This document shows positions 17,927 to 25,965 of a DNA stretch of 64,000 nucleotides, piece by piece. This DNA is from a bacterium (lineage in GTDB: Bacteria > SZUA-182 > DTGQ01). Numbering within the stretch: position 1 is the stretch's first letter; every line of letters starts with the position of its first letter. The notes beneath the pieces were generated by a model, which ran no database searches, had not been told where the DNA came from, and worked only from the letters and a program-made list of their open reading frames with translations. The stretch is from NCBI GenBank assembly GCA_040755755.1, contig JBFLZW010000030.1:144991-208990 (forward strand), in the 5' to 3' direction. Made by a program: the position numbers and the translations under genes.

Positions 17927-18013
17927 ATTGAATGTGCACGTTATCCCCGCCCCAATACCGTGTGGCCTGAGCCGTGTGATGTCAGAAGGAATCAAAGGGC
18001 ATAACCCGGATGG

Positions 18014-18038
18014 GAAAGGGGGCCCCCCACCCCCTTTC
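18014..18038 (-). terminator. Terminator-like hairpin after the proline-rich protein gene
   Basis: Nine-base perfect arms (GAAAGGGGG and CCCCCTTTC) with a 7-base loop lie 10 bases beyond the minus-strand stop at 18048. There is no clear U-tract, so termination is plausible but not certain. Confidence 0.4.
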
Positions 18039-18047
18039 ATGTCTGCT

Positions 18048-18638
18048 TTACAACCCCAGGATTGCACTTGCCGTTAAAAGTGTTGGCGGCGTCCAGGGAG
18101 CCGGAGAAACAGGAGGAATCGTAGTAGGCGGCGTAATCAGAGGAGGCAGTGTCGTTGGAGGTAAAACAACTGGCTTCAGGTACGCGATGAAGGCTGTATT
18201 GGCTATTGGCACATTTGTAGTGAGCCAGGAGGAATCGATGGGAGCCAAAGAGGAATAGTCAGCAGGCAAAACAATAGGCAGCGGACCTGAAGGGCCAACC
18301 AGGTAGCTTGGCGGCCACAGGTCTATGCCCGCGATCGGATCATAATAGGCCATTCCAAGAGGAGTATTGTAGAGAAGCCAGGGGTAGCTGAGGGACGGAT
18401 CCCAGGTCAAACCAGGTTGTACCGGCAATACGGTACTCGGATACAGGGCGCTTACGGTCGGTACGGGAAGCCCGGTGACAGGATCTGGGGGAGACAGCAC
18501 CGGGGACCAGAGTGGCCATAAGGTATTGTACGGAGGAAGCGGAGTCCAATATTGTGCATGAATAACCGGGGAAAACAGAAGACAGATTAATCCAAGAAGG
18601 CTGATAAAGAATATTTTCTTGCCGGGTTTTTGTGTCAT
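18048..18638 (-). CDS. Secreted proline-rich protein
   Basis: A 196-residue protein with a good signal peptide (residues 1-28, cleavage after IHA). The mature part is about one fifth proline, with many Pro-Pro, Trp and Tyr residues (YWTPLPPYNTLWPLWSP) and a Thr/Pro-rich C-terminal region (LPPTTLPPLITPPTTIPP). Such composition suggests an extended wall or surface protein. No catalytic motif is seen and I recognise no family. It is transcribed alone. Confidence 0.6.
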   Translation of the reverse strand: MTQKPGKKIFFISLLGLICLLFSPVIHAQYWTPLPPYNTLWPLWSPVLSPPDPVTGLPVPTVSALYPSTVLPVQPGLTWDPSLSYPWLLYNTPLGMAYYDPIAGIDLWPPSYLVGPSGPLPIVLPADYSSLAPIDSSWLTTNVPIANTAFIAYLKPVVLPPTTLPPLITPPTTIPPVSPAPWTPPTLLTASAILGL

Positions 18639-19311
18639 GACTATTAATCCTTTGTAAGCTCATCTTTTCATGAGGCTGTAAATTTTCTCTTGGGATATCT
18701 CTCTATCAATATTTTGCCTTATAAATAATGTATGGAGGAACGAAAAGTACTGATATCTCTCCAGAGGAGGACCGCGATTTGAATCTATTATGAATAAATC
18801 TTCAGTATAATATAGGATAAGCATTCTGGTTATCTCTTCTATCCTCGTTGTTTGGACAAGCAAGGAGTGCAATTCTCTTGGAGCGGCATCCGGGAGCTTC
18901 AGCGGCAGGGCTGTATGGTAACGCGAGTATGAATTTCCGATTCCGTATTCACAATATTCACAATTATATGCACCTGATATTAACTACATCTTTCACCCTC
19001 TCATTTACCTTTTTGGGATAATCATAAAAATTTTTGCAATCCAGTACTTATTAGATCAATTTATATGCCAGGAGATGCACAAATCTTATCTCTTCGGTAA
19101 TTGTGCCTGAACCGGGGCTTTCCGATAATCTGTTGCGGTATATGCTTACCGTTGATTAGACCAAATCCTGGTGATTGGATAAGGATATGCCAGGAACGTT
19201 TTCCAAATAATTATGGACATGTCATAAGATTTATACACCTTGCCGCAGGTGTAATATAACACTTCTCCATATCTTACATTCCTTCAGAATTCATAATTTC
19301 CAATCCTGACC
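18639..19311. other. AT-rich intergenic region, nothing assigned
   Basis: About 670 bases between divergent genes. A 70-codon minus-strand frame (18660-18872) is open but has no clear ribosome binding site and no recognisable domain. I found no RNA gene, repeat or riboswitch that I could support here. Confidence 0.4.
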
Positions 19312-19869
19312 ATGTCATCTTTCATTTTTTTTTATGCTGGCATCTGGAATGCTATCTTTTATTATCCAGAGGAAATGAGGTGTTTTGAACTGATGGTTAG
19401 CGAGAGAGGAGTCTTTGAGGTGATTTCCGTTAGGTTGAAAATAATGATAACCGCACTAATTTTTCTGCTCTTGCTGATCCTTGACATCCCGGAATTTATC
19501 ATTTGTACGTGTACTATTCCTGATGAAATTCTGGATGTTCCCCGTATGTTGCCCACAAGGAACCTGTCAGACAGTGGTATCAATGCTGAAAGATTGAGAG
19601 CAATAATCAAGATGCTGGAATCGGTGCCCTACCTCCCTACGAAAAAGGAAGCGGCCCACCCCCGGATCATGATAGTCAGCGGCTACGCTGCCGAAATTAA
19701 AAAACACTACCTTGGTGAAGAGAGCGGCCCTCGATATGAGGATACCACTCAGAAAGGAGATGCTATCCTCTACCTCCAGGGGAAAAACCGATTCATTACA
19801 TTTATTAACAAATCCAGGCAAATTTGCGCTATCCTCCGTACTTCTAGCCTTTCAATCCTCAGAATTTAG
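19312..19869 (+). CDS. Hypothetical protein, possibly exported
   Basis: Up to 185 residues. The likely translated part begins at one of the internal Met codons (19393 or 19444), where a hydrophobic segment (MITALIFLLLLILDIPEFII) acts as signal or anchor. The remainder (DEILDVPRMLPTRNLSDSG, PRIMIVSGYAAEIKKHYLGEES) looks like a folded soluble domain. I recognise no family. The C-terminus runs up to a TCAGTGG repeat block. It may be real or decayed. Confidence 0.35.
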   Translation: MSSFIFFYAGIWNAIFYYPEEMRCFELMVSERGVFEVISVRLKIMITALIFLLLLILDIPEFIICTCTIPDEILDVPRMLPTRNLSDSGINAERLRAIIKMLESVPYLPTKKEAAHPRIMIVSGYAAEIKKHYLGEESGPRYEDTTQKGDAILYLQGKNRFITFINKSRQICAILRTSSLSILRI

Positions 19870-19880
19870 AATTCCCATAA

Positions 19881-19916
19881 CCAGTCATCAGTGGCCAGTG
19901 GCCAATGGTCAGTGGC
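19881..19916. repeat. Family C TCAGTGG repeat, copy 2
   Basis: Repeated cagtggccagtggccaatgg-type units in the spacer before hdrA; compare 11864-11913 and 28796-28836. Confidence 0.55.
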
Positions 19917-20063
19917 GCAAGGCGCTATCCCGCGCCGTGGTCGAAGCACCATAGAGGTTTTTCCTCTGGGCTTCCCTCTGTGTCTTTAGTGTCTCTGTGG
20001 TGTCCTTTGCATTTGCCTTTGTCTTTGCAGTTACGAGTGGGAGAGAGATAAGGAGTTGGATTA

Positions 20064-22040
20064 ATGTCGCGGATTGGAGTATTTGTTTGCTGGTGTGGAT
20101 CGAGTATCGCCGAACAGGTGGATATTCGTGAGGTATCCCGATACGGGGCCATGCTGCCTGGGGTGGTCAAGGTTATTGATCATCAATACCTGTGTTCCGA
20201 ATCGGGGCAAAAATTGATTGTGAAGACCATCCGTGAGCAGCGTCTCGACGGAGTGGTGGTGGCCGCATGCTCGCCCGGGATGCATCAGGTGACGTTCCGC
20301 AGGGCTGTGACCGGCGGAGGACTAAACCCCTATCTCCTGGAAATAGCCAATGTACAGGAGCATTGCTCCCGGGTATATAAAGACCGGTCAGAAGCTACAG
20401 CCAGGGCTAAAAACCTGGTCAGGATGATGGTGGAGCGGGTGAAATGGAATCGTCCCCTTGATCAGGTTAAACTCCCTGTTACCAGGAGGGCTCTGGTCAT
20501 TGGCGCTGGCATCGCCGGTATCCAGGCATCCCTCGATATTGCGGCTTGCGGTTATGAAGTGGTCCTGGTGGAAAAGAAGCCTTCGATCGGCGGGCATGTG
20601 GCCCAACTGGCTGAAATATTTCCTCCTCTGGGCTCCTCTCCCTGCATCATGACCCCGTATGCGGCTGAAGTGGTACAGAATCCGAATATAACACTCTATC
20701 CCTATGCGGAACTGGAGTCGCTGGAAGGGTATGCCGGGAATTTTACTGCCAGAATCAGAAAAAAAGCCCGCTTTGTAGATGCCAGTAAATGCACTGGCTG
20801 CGGAATATGCCAGCAGAAATGCCCCGTTTCCGTGAAGAGTGAATTTAACGAAGGGCTCTCCTTCCGACCGGCTGTTTATCTCCCTTTTCCTTATGCTGTA
20901 CCGAACACAGCGATCATTGACCGGGAAAATTGCCTTCGGTTTCAGGAAGGCACATGCAGCCTTTGCCAGGAAGTTTGCCCGACCGGTGCCATTGACTACC
21001 GGCAGAAGGATGAAATTATCTCTGAAGAGGCGGGAGCGATAGTGGTGGCTACAGGCTATGACCTGATGGCCAGGGAGGTATATGCAGAATATGGAGGCGG
21101 GCAATACCCCGACGTTATCACTTCTCTTCAATTCGAACGGCTGATGAGTGCCTCCGGCCCGACCCGCGGTCTATTGCGCAGACCCTCGGATGGCAGGATC
21201 CCCGGCAGTGTGGTCTTTATCCAGTGTGTCGGCTCGATGGATGCTTCCCACGGAATACCTTACTGTTCGAGGATATGCTGTACCTATACAGCCAAACAGG
21301 CCATGCTCTTCCGGCATCAGTGTCCCGATGGCCGGGCTTATGTATTTCATGTGGATATTCGTGCTGCGGGCAACAATTACCATGAATATGTGCGAAAGGC
21401 CATTGAGGAGTATAAGACGGTCTATATCCGGGGCCGGGTGTCCAGGGTATTTCTTCGTGATGGCTGTCTTGTGGTCAGCGGAGTGGATGCCATGATCGGA
21501 GAGCAGGTGGAGATCGAGGCAGATTTGGTGGTTTTGGCTGCGGCTGTCACTGCATCTTCGGGAGTGGAAAATCTGGCGCGGAAATTAGGGATCGCCTACG
21601 ACCTCCACCACTTTCTTTCAGAGGCCCATCCAGGGCTTCGACCCATTGAAACCAATAGTATGGGTATCTATCTGGCCGGAGCCTGCCAGGCACCCAAAGA
21701 TATCCCCGAGACCGTGGCCCAGGCAGGAGCGGCGGCAGCCAAGGTGCTGGGGTTGTTCGGAAGCAAAGACCTTTTTCAGGACCCCAGCGTAGCCAGAGTT
21801 AATGAAAATACCTGCACCGGCTGCCTCCTCTGTCAAAAGGTCTGCACCTACAACGCTATCGAAATCAAGGGATTGAAAAACCGGAGAGGGGATGTCGTAA
21901 AGATAGTTTCATCAGTAAACACGAACAAGTGCCGGGGATGCGGCACCTGTGCTGCCGAGTGCCGGTCACATAGTATCGAGTTTGAGGGATTTAACGACCA
22001 GCAGATATATGCCCAGATCAATGCCCTGGGTTTGAGGTGA
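20064..22040 (+). CDS. hdrA: Heterodisulfide reductase subunit A-like flavoprotein
   Basis: A 658-residue cytoplasmic iron-sulfur flavoprotein, the presumed bifurcating centre of this operon. The N-terminal domain starts with the HdrA hallmark FVCWCGSSI. A Rossmann FAD site GAGIAG is at 147-152, followed by HdrA-type SIGGHVAQLAEIFP and SSPC. Ferredoxin-type clusters are visible at CTGCGICQQKCP (Cys243-253), in the LCQEVCPTG region, and at the C-terminus (CTGCLLCQKVC and CRGCGTCAAEC). ATG 20064 follows an AAGGAG site. The four flx genes follow closely on the same strand. In known complexes HdrA splits electrons from a hydride donor between ferredoxin and a high-potential acceptor reached through HdrBC, but hdrB and hdrC are absent here. 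Confidence 0.9.
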   Translation: MSRIGVFVCWCGSSIAEQVDIREVSRYGAMLPGVVKVIDHQYLCSESGQKLIVKTIREQRLDGVVVAACSPGMHQVTFRRAVTGGGLNPYLLEIANVQEHCSRVYKDRSEATARAKNLVRMMVERVKWNRPLDQVKLPVTRRALVIGAGIAGIQASLDIAACGYEVVLVEKKPSIGGHVAQLAEIFPPLGSSPCIMTPYAAEVVQNPNITLYPYAELESLEGYAGNFTARIRKKARFVDASKCTGCGICQQKCPVSVKSEFNEGLSFRPAVYLPFPYAVPNTAIIDRENCLRFQEGTCSLCQEVCPTGAIDYRQKDEIISEEAGAIVVATGYDLMAREVYAEYGGGQYPDVITSLQFERLMSASGPTRGLLRRPSDGRIPGSVVFIQCVGSMDASHGIPYCSRICCTYTAKQAMLFRHQCPDGRAYVFHVDIRAAGNNYHEYVRKAIEEYKTVYIRGRVSRVFLRDGCLVVSGVDAMIGEQVEIEADLVVLAAAVTASSGVENLARKLGIAYDLHHFLSEAHPGLRPIETNSMGIYLAGACQAPKDIPETVAQAGAAAAKVLGLFGSKDLFQDPSVARVNENTCTGCLLCQKVCTYNAIEIKGLKNRRGDVVKIVSSVNTNKCRGCGTCAAECRSHSIEFEGFNDQQIYAQINALGLR

Positions 22041-22084
22041 TTAGAGAGAAAGAATACGGATAATCTTAAAAAAGGAGAAATAAC

Positions 22085-22573
22085 ATGTCTATCCCCAGCC
22101 ATGTTACCAGCCATGTTACCAGCAGGAGCGAAACGCTCGAGAAGAAAAACTGGCAGCCGAGAGTGGTTGCCTTTCTCTGCAACCGGTGTGCATCTATCGG
22201 TGATAATCCGGCAGGCATGAGCCGCCTGCTTTCAGACAACCGTATCGAGGTTATTCGGGTCCCCTGTTCCGGGCGGGTGGACCCGATCTTCCTGCTGAAA
22301 TGCTTTGAGAAAGGAGCGGATGGTGTTCTTGTCTCCGCTTGTTCCCCGGGAGCCTGTCACCATGCCCTGGGAAATTATCATGCCCGAAAAAGATTCGCGG
22401 TCTTTCAAAAATTGCTGGAATTTTGCGGCCTTGATGGCCGGAGAATCCATTTTCCCTGGGACTTGTCAGATGCAGGAGTACAATTGCCCGGACTGATCGA
22501 CCGGGTAGTGAGCCAAGTGCGGGAAGCAGGGCCTCTTCCGGATATCCGCTCCAGAGGAGGAAACCGGTCATGA
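22085..22573 (+). CDS. flxD: MvhD/FlxD-type iron-sulfur subunit
   Basis: A 162-residue small iron-sulfur protein of the MvhD/FlpD family, which carries electrons between HdrA and its hydride-oxidising partner. Seen: FLCNRCASIGDNPAG, PCSGRVDP and VSACSPGACHHALGNY, which hold the conserved cysteines for a [2Fe-2S] cluster. The N-terminal 25 residues are an extension partly encoded by a tandem 13-bp DNA repeat (around 22099-22124). The stop overlaps the next start by 4 bases (ATGA). Confidence 0.85.
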   Translation: MSIPSHVTSHVTSRSETLEKKNWQPRVVAFLCNRCASIGDNPAGMSRLLSDNRIEVIRVPCSGRVDPIFLLKCFEKGADGVLVSACSPGACHHALGNYHARKRFAVFQKLLEFCGLDGRRIHFPWDLSDAGVQLPGLIDRVVSQVREAGPLPDIRSRGGNRS

Positions 22574-23394
22574 ACAGGTTATTGCAGGAAAAAGCGCAGG
22601 AGCTGCTCGATCAGAATGAGGTTTCCCTCGTTATCGGATATGGCGAATATTTCCGAAGGACTAATGATGAATCGCTTCAGCGTATAGTTACACCGCTCTT
22701 CATTTCGAAACCGGATGAGGCAAAATCCCTCGTCTGGAATGATCACTGTGTCCATAACCTTTCTGCCTATCTGCTCAGGAAAGAGGTGAAGGTGCATCGC
22801 AGGGTCGCTCTTGTGGCCAAGGGATGCGATGTCAAATCGATCTGTGTTCTCGTTCAGGAGAACCAGATCAAAAGAAATAACGTGCTCATCATCGGCTTGA
22901 CCTGCCAGGGAGTAGTCGGAAACAGCCCGTACCGAAATGCGGAGAAATGTTATTCCTGTCAGTTACATACCCCTCACATCTGCGACATTTTAATTTCTTC
23001 GCCTCAAGAGCGGTCCAGGGAACCGGAGCAGGAGCCGTTGGAAGGTTCCGGCTCCCTGCAGGAGAAAATCGATCGACTGGACAGGATGAGCACTCCTGAG
23101 AGATGGCATTTCTGGAAAGATCAGTTCGGTCGGTGCGTTCGATGCTATGCCTGCCGGAACATCTGCCCCTTGTGCTACTGTGAAAGATGCATTGGAGATA
23201 GCAGCAGCCCGCAATGGATTGAAAAAGGCTCTTTATCGGGAAACCTCGCTTTTCATATCATCAGAGCCCTTCACCTGTCAGACAGATGCACCGACTGCGG
23301 GGAATGCGAAAGGGTCTGCCCTATGGGACTGCCCTTAAACCTTTTATACCACAAGATGGCCCGGATAGCAAAAGACCTCTTTCAGACAAAATAA
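22570..23394 (+). CDS. flxC: FlxC-like 4Fe-4S dicluster subunit
   Basis: A 274-residue protein with an N-terminal FrhB-like region (VALVAKGCDVKSICVLVQEN, IIGLTCQGV) and two C-terminal ferredoxin-like clusters, CVRCYACRNICPLC and CTDCGECERVCPMG. It fits the FlxC position in FlxABCD-HdrABC, where it would relay electrons between the NADH-oxidising FlxA and HdrA. The FlxC/FlxB naming rests on gene order and domain layout and could be swapped. Confidence 0.75.
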   Translation: MNRLLQEKAQELLDQNEVSLVIGYGEYFRRTNDESLQRIVTPLFISKPDEAKSLVWNDHCVHNLSAYLLRKEVKVHRRVALVAKGCDVKSICVLVQENQIKRNNVLIIGLTCQGVVGNSPYRNAEKCYSCQLHTPHICDILISSPQERSREPEQEPLEGSGSLQEKIDRLDRMSTPERWHFWKDQFGRCVRCYACRNICPLCYCERCIGDSSSPQWIEKGSLSGNLAFHIIRALHLSDRCTDCGECERVCPMGLPLNLLYHKMARIAKDLFQTK

Positions 23395-23407
23395 GGACAC
23401 TCGATCG

Positions 23408-24457
23408 ATGACCACGAAACTCATTACCCGCAATAGTTTAAAAAAGCTCATGCGCGACCTTTTAACCGTGTTTGAAATTGTGGCCCCTGTTCAGGGTGAA
23501 GCTGTCTCGGCCTTTCAGCGGATATCTGCCTATGAGGAGATCGGATGGCCGGATTCCAATACGGCCAGGTCTCCCAAGGAATTCTTTCTGCCTCCTGCCG
23601 ATGGTCTTTTTCGATTCCAGCAGACAGGAAGGGAAACGCTCCTGTCCGAGCCTGCAAACCATCATGGTCCAAGAATCATCCTGGGAGTCCGGCCCTGTGA
23701 CGCCGCAGCTCTGGCAATCATGGACCGGGTCTTTAGTGAAAAGGGCATAGATGTTCACTACACTGCTCTTCGGGATAATACGCTGGTGATCGGCCAGCCC
23801 TGTTGGAAACCGGGCAAGGACTGCTTTTGTACCTCTGTCGGCATCAATCCCACGGCAAGCCTGAACATGGATATCATGCTGACCGATCTTCGGGACGAGC
23901 GGTTTCTCGTGGACATCGTCAGCCCGAAGGGTGAAGATTTCTTTTCGTATTTTTCACATTTTTTTCAGGAACCGGAAGACCTGCCCAGGGCCCTATCAGC
24001 TCAAACGAGGGAGATGGTGTTTTATCTCGGAGAGGATAAGATGTTCGACCTGCGGGTCATCAAGAAATGGCTGGATAATAATTTCGAGAACCCTCTCTGG
24101 ACAAAGACAGCAGCCAGGTGCATCGGCTGCGGTGCCTGCTCGTTTCTTTGTCCCACGTGTCATTGTTTTGACTTCACTGATGAGTCTACCTATCAGGATA
24201 ACAGTTTCCAGGGCTTGAGAAAGAGAGTCTGGGACTCCTGTTCCTTCAGCCATTTTACTCAAACGCCCACGCATCAGCCCCGGCCTACGCAGGACCGAAG
24301 ATTTCGGCAAAGAATTATGCACAAGTTCAAATATTCTTTTGACCGGTATCAACAATTGGCTTGTGTGGGCTGCGGCCGCTGCCGCAGCCTCTGTCCAGTG
24401 GGAATCGACCTGGTCGAGGTTTTAGTGTCAATCTCCCGGCAGTCTCATCAGTTTTGA
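23408..24457 (+). CDS. flxB: FlxB-like sulfhydrogenase-beta-type iron-sulfur subunit
   Basis: A 349-residue protein of the 4Fe-4S dicluster family related to sulfhydrogenase subunit beta (HydB). The N-terminal part contains ILGVRPCDAAALAIMDRVF, and the C-terminal part two clusters, CIGCGACSFLCPTCHC and CVGCGRCRSLCPVG. The gene lies 13 bases after flxC and just ahead of flxA. It probably passes electrons from FlxA toward HdrA/FlxD. Confidence 0.8.
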   Translation: MTTKLITRNSLKKLMRDLLTVFEIVAPVQGEAVSAFQRISAYEEIGWPDSNTARSPKEFFLPPADGLFRFQQTGRETLLSEPANHHGPRIILGVRPCDAAALAIMDRVFSEKGIDVHYTALRDNTLVIGQPCWKPGKDCFCTSVGINPTASLNMDIMLTDLRDERFLVDIVSPKGEDFFSYFSHFFQEPEDLPRALSAQTREMVFYLGEDKMFDLRVIKKWLDNNFENPLWTKTAARCIGCGACSFLCPTCHCFDFTDESTYQDNSFQGLRKRVWDSCSFSHFTQTPTHQPRPTQDRRFRQRIMHKFKYSFDRYQQLACVGCGRCRSLCPVGIDLVEVLVSISRQSHQF

Positions 24458-24471
24458 AAGGTTATGGAATC

Positions 24472-25305
24472 ATGGAAAGTATTTACCAGCCACATATTAT
24501 GGCTATTGAAGATATTATTGTTGAAACCCCGGATGTGAAAACTTTCCGGCTTATCTTCCAGGAGCGGAAGATACGCCGCCACTTTTCATTCAAGGCAGGA
24601 CAATTTGGCAAGTATTCCGTTTTCGGGGAAGGGGAATCCACCTTTTATCTTGCATCCTCTCCCACCTGGGAGGGCTATCTCGAGTGCAGTGTCAGAAGGG
24701 CAAGCAAGGTTGCCGAAGCTTTCCATAAACTCGGAGTCGGAGACCGGATCGGTTTCCGTGGCCCGTATGGAAACGGGTTCCCGCTTCCCGAATTGACGGG
24801 GAAAAATCTCATTCTGATCGGTAGCGGGATCGGCATTGTCCCGCTCAGGTCTTTAATCTGGAACTGCCTGGATTTCCGGGAGTCTTTCGGCAAGATCACC
24901 ATCTTATACGGAGCCGAGCGGGTAGCTGATCTGGTCTATAAACGGGAGCTCAGGGAATGGGAATCAAGAAGGGATATCAATCTTATCAGGACAGTAGACC
25001 CTGGAGGGGAAGAGCCTGGGTGGGATGGACGGGTCGGCTTTGTGCCCATGATCATGAGGGAGATCGACTTATTGCCGGAAAAATCCTGGGTTATCACCTG
25101 TGGTCCTCCGGTCATGATTAAATTTGTCATTGAAGGTCTGATCAGCCTGGGATTTTCTCCTGAGCGGATTATAACCACGCTTGAAATGAAGATACGGTGC
25201 GGTCTGGGAAAATGCGGACGATGCAATATCGGGAAACATTATGTCTGCCAGGATGGGCCTGTTTTTACTTACGCTCAGATTGGTGAATTTCCCAATGAAT
25301 TTTAG
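24472..25305 (+). CDS. flxA: FlxA-like FAD/NAD(P)-binding oxidoreductase subunit
   Basis: A 277-residue protein of the ferredoxin-NADP reductase/PyrK type: FAD-binding barrel (about 10-100), a nucleotide-binding region with LIGSGIGIVPLRSLI, an ITCGPPVMIKFVI motif, and a C-terminal [2Fe-2S] motif (CGLGKCGRCNIGKHYVC). It would oxidise NAD(P)H and feed electrons into the complex. I chose ATG 24472 because the longer open frame overlaps the end of flxB and lacks the conserved start. It is the last gene of the operon; a dispersed repeat follows. Confidence 0.85.
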   Translation: MESIYQPHIMAIEDIIVETPDVKTFRLIFQERKIRRHFSFKAGQFGKYSVFGEGESTFYLASSPTWEGYLECSVRRASKVAEAFHKLGVGDRIGFRGPYGNGFPLPELTGKNLILIGSGIGIVPLRSLIWNCLDFRESFGKITILYGAERVADLVYKRELREWESRRDINLIRTVDPGGEEPGWDGRVGFVPMIMREIDLLPEKSWVITCGPPVMIKFVIEGLISLGFSPERIITTLEMKIRCGLGKCGRCNIGKHYVCQDGPVFTYAQIGEFPNEF

Positions 25306-25330
25306 TAGTACAACGAGACATGGAAGAATG

Positions 25331-25409
25331 ATTTCCCGCAGAGACGCAAAGGCGCAGAGTATGTCATTTTTAGTCATTCTCTGCGACTCCGCGTCTCTGC
25401 GGGAGAAAT
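25331..25409. repeat. Family D palindromic repeat (cgcagagacgcaaaggcgcagag type)
   Basis: Imperfect inverted arms of about 30 bases (25331-25359 and 25379-25409) with a 19-base loop. This is a well-known style of dispersed intergenic palindrome. It could also act as a transcript end for flxA, but it has no T-run. Confidence 0.6.
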
Positions 25410-25452
25410 ACCAAATAGCACGCAAATGGCTGCAAAGTCCCTCGCACTCCAT

Positions 25453-25500
25453 CCCTCTCCCCCTCCAACCCCTCTGGGGAAGAGGGTGGGGTGAGGGGGA
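25453..25500. repeat. Family A G/C-run hairpin repeat, copy 2
   Basis: C-rich arm followed by a G-rich complement, as at 140-206, 49319-49362 and 59117-59166. It lies just upstream of the response-regulator gene. Confidence 0.6.
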
Positions 25501-25556
25501 TAGCTTGCTGCCAGCACCGGCTTATGACAGATACTAACACTCTGGGAGGAGTGAAA

Positions 25557-25961
25557 ATGAATACGATGGAAGATTCCAAAAGCGTATTGATTATCGATGA
25601 CGATGCGGATTGGGTGGAAGCCAATAGAATTGCGCTGGAAGCAAATTCTTATAAGGTGTTCACCGCTTACAGCGGGCAGCAGGGTATTTTCAAATTTCTG
25701 AAGGTTCTCCCTGATCTGGTTATTCTCGACATCTCTATGGAAAGAAGGGATGAGGGGTTTTACGTAGGCCATAAAATCAGAAGTTACCCGAATGTCGGCA
25801 ATGTTCCAATCATCATGATCACGGCTATACATCAATCCAGCAAGTTCCGGTTTTCCCCTGATACGGATGGTAATTATCTGCCGGCAGATGAATTGATAGA
25901 TAAACCGGCGGATCCTTCACGGCTACTTGAATTGGTGCATAAGTGGCTGAAAGACAGGTAA
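25557..25961 (+). CDS. Receiver-only response regulator
   Basis: A 134-residue CheY-like protein consisting only of a receiver domain: acidic pocket IIDDDADW, phospho-acceptor Asp in LVILDISM, Thr in IIMITAI and Lys in LIDKPADP. There is no output domain. ATG 25557 has a GGGAGGAG site. It is followed 4 bases later by a sensor kinase, so it is probably its phosphorylation partner, acting by protein contact or as a relay or phosphate sink. Confidence 0.9.
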   Translation: MNTMEDSKSVLIIDDDADWVEANRIALEANSYKVFTAYSGQQGIFKFLKVLPDLVILDISMERRDEGFYVGHKIRSYPNVGNVPIIMITAIHQSSKFRFSPDTDGNYLPADELIDKPADPSRLLELVHKWLKDR

Positions 25962-25965
25962 AAAA

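Noticed and set aside
18660..18872. 70-codon minus-strand frame in an AT-rich spacer
   Set aside because: No clear ribosome site, no hydrophobic or domain pattern, and composition like non-coding DNA.
25331..25409. Inverted repeat considered as terminator or CRISPR unit
   Set aside because: There is no T-run, no regular spacers and no cas gene; it matches a dispersed palindrome type.
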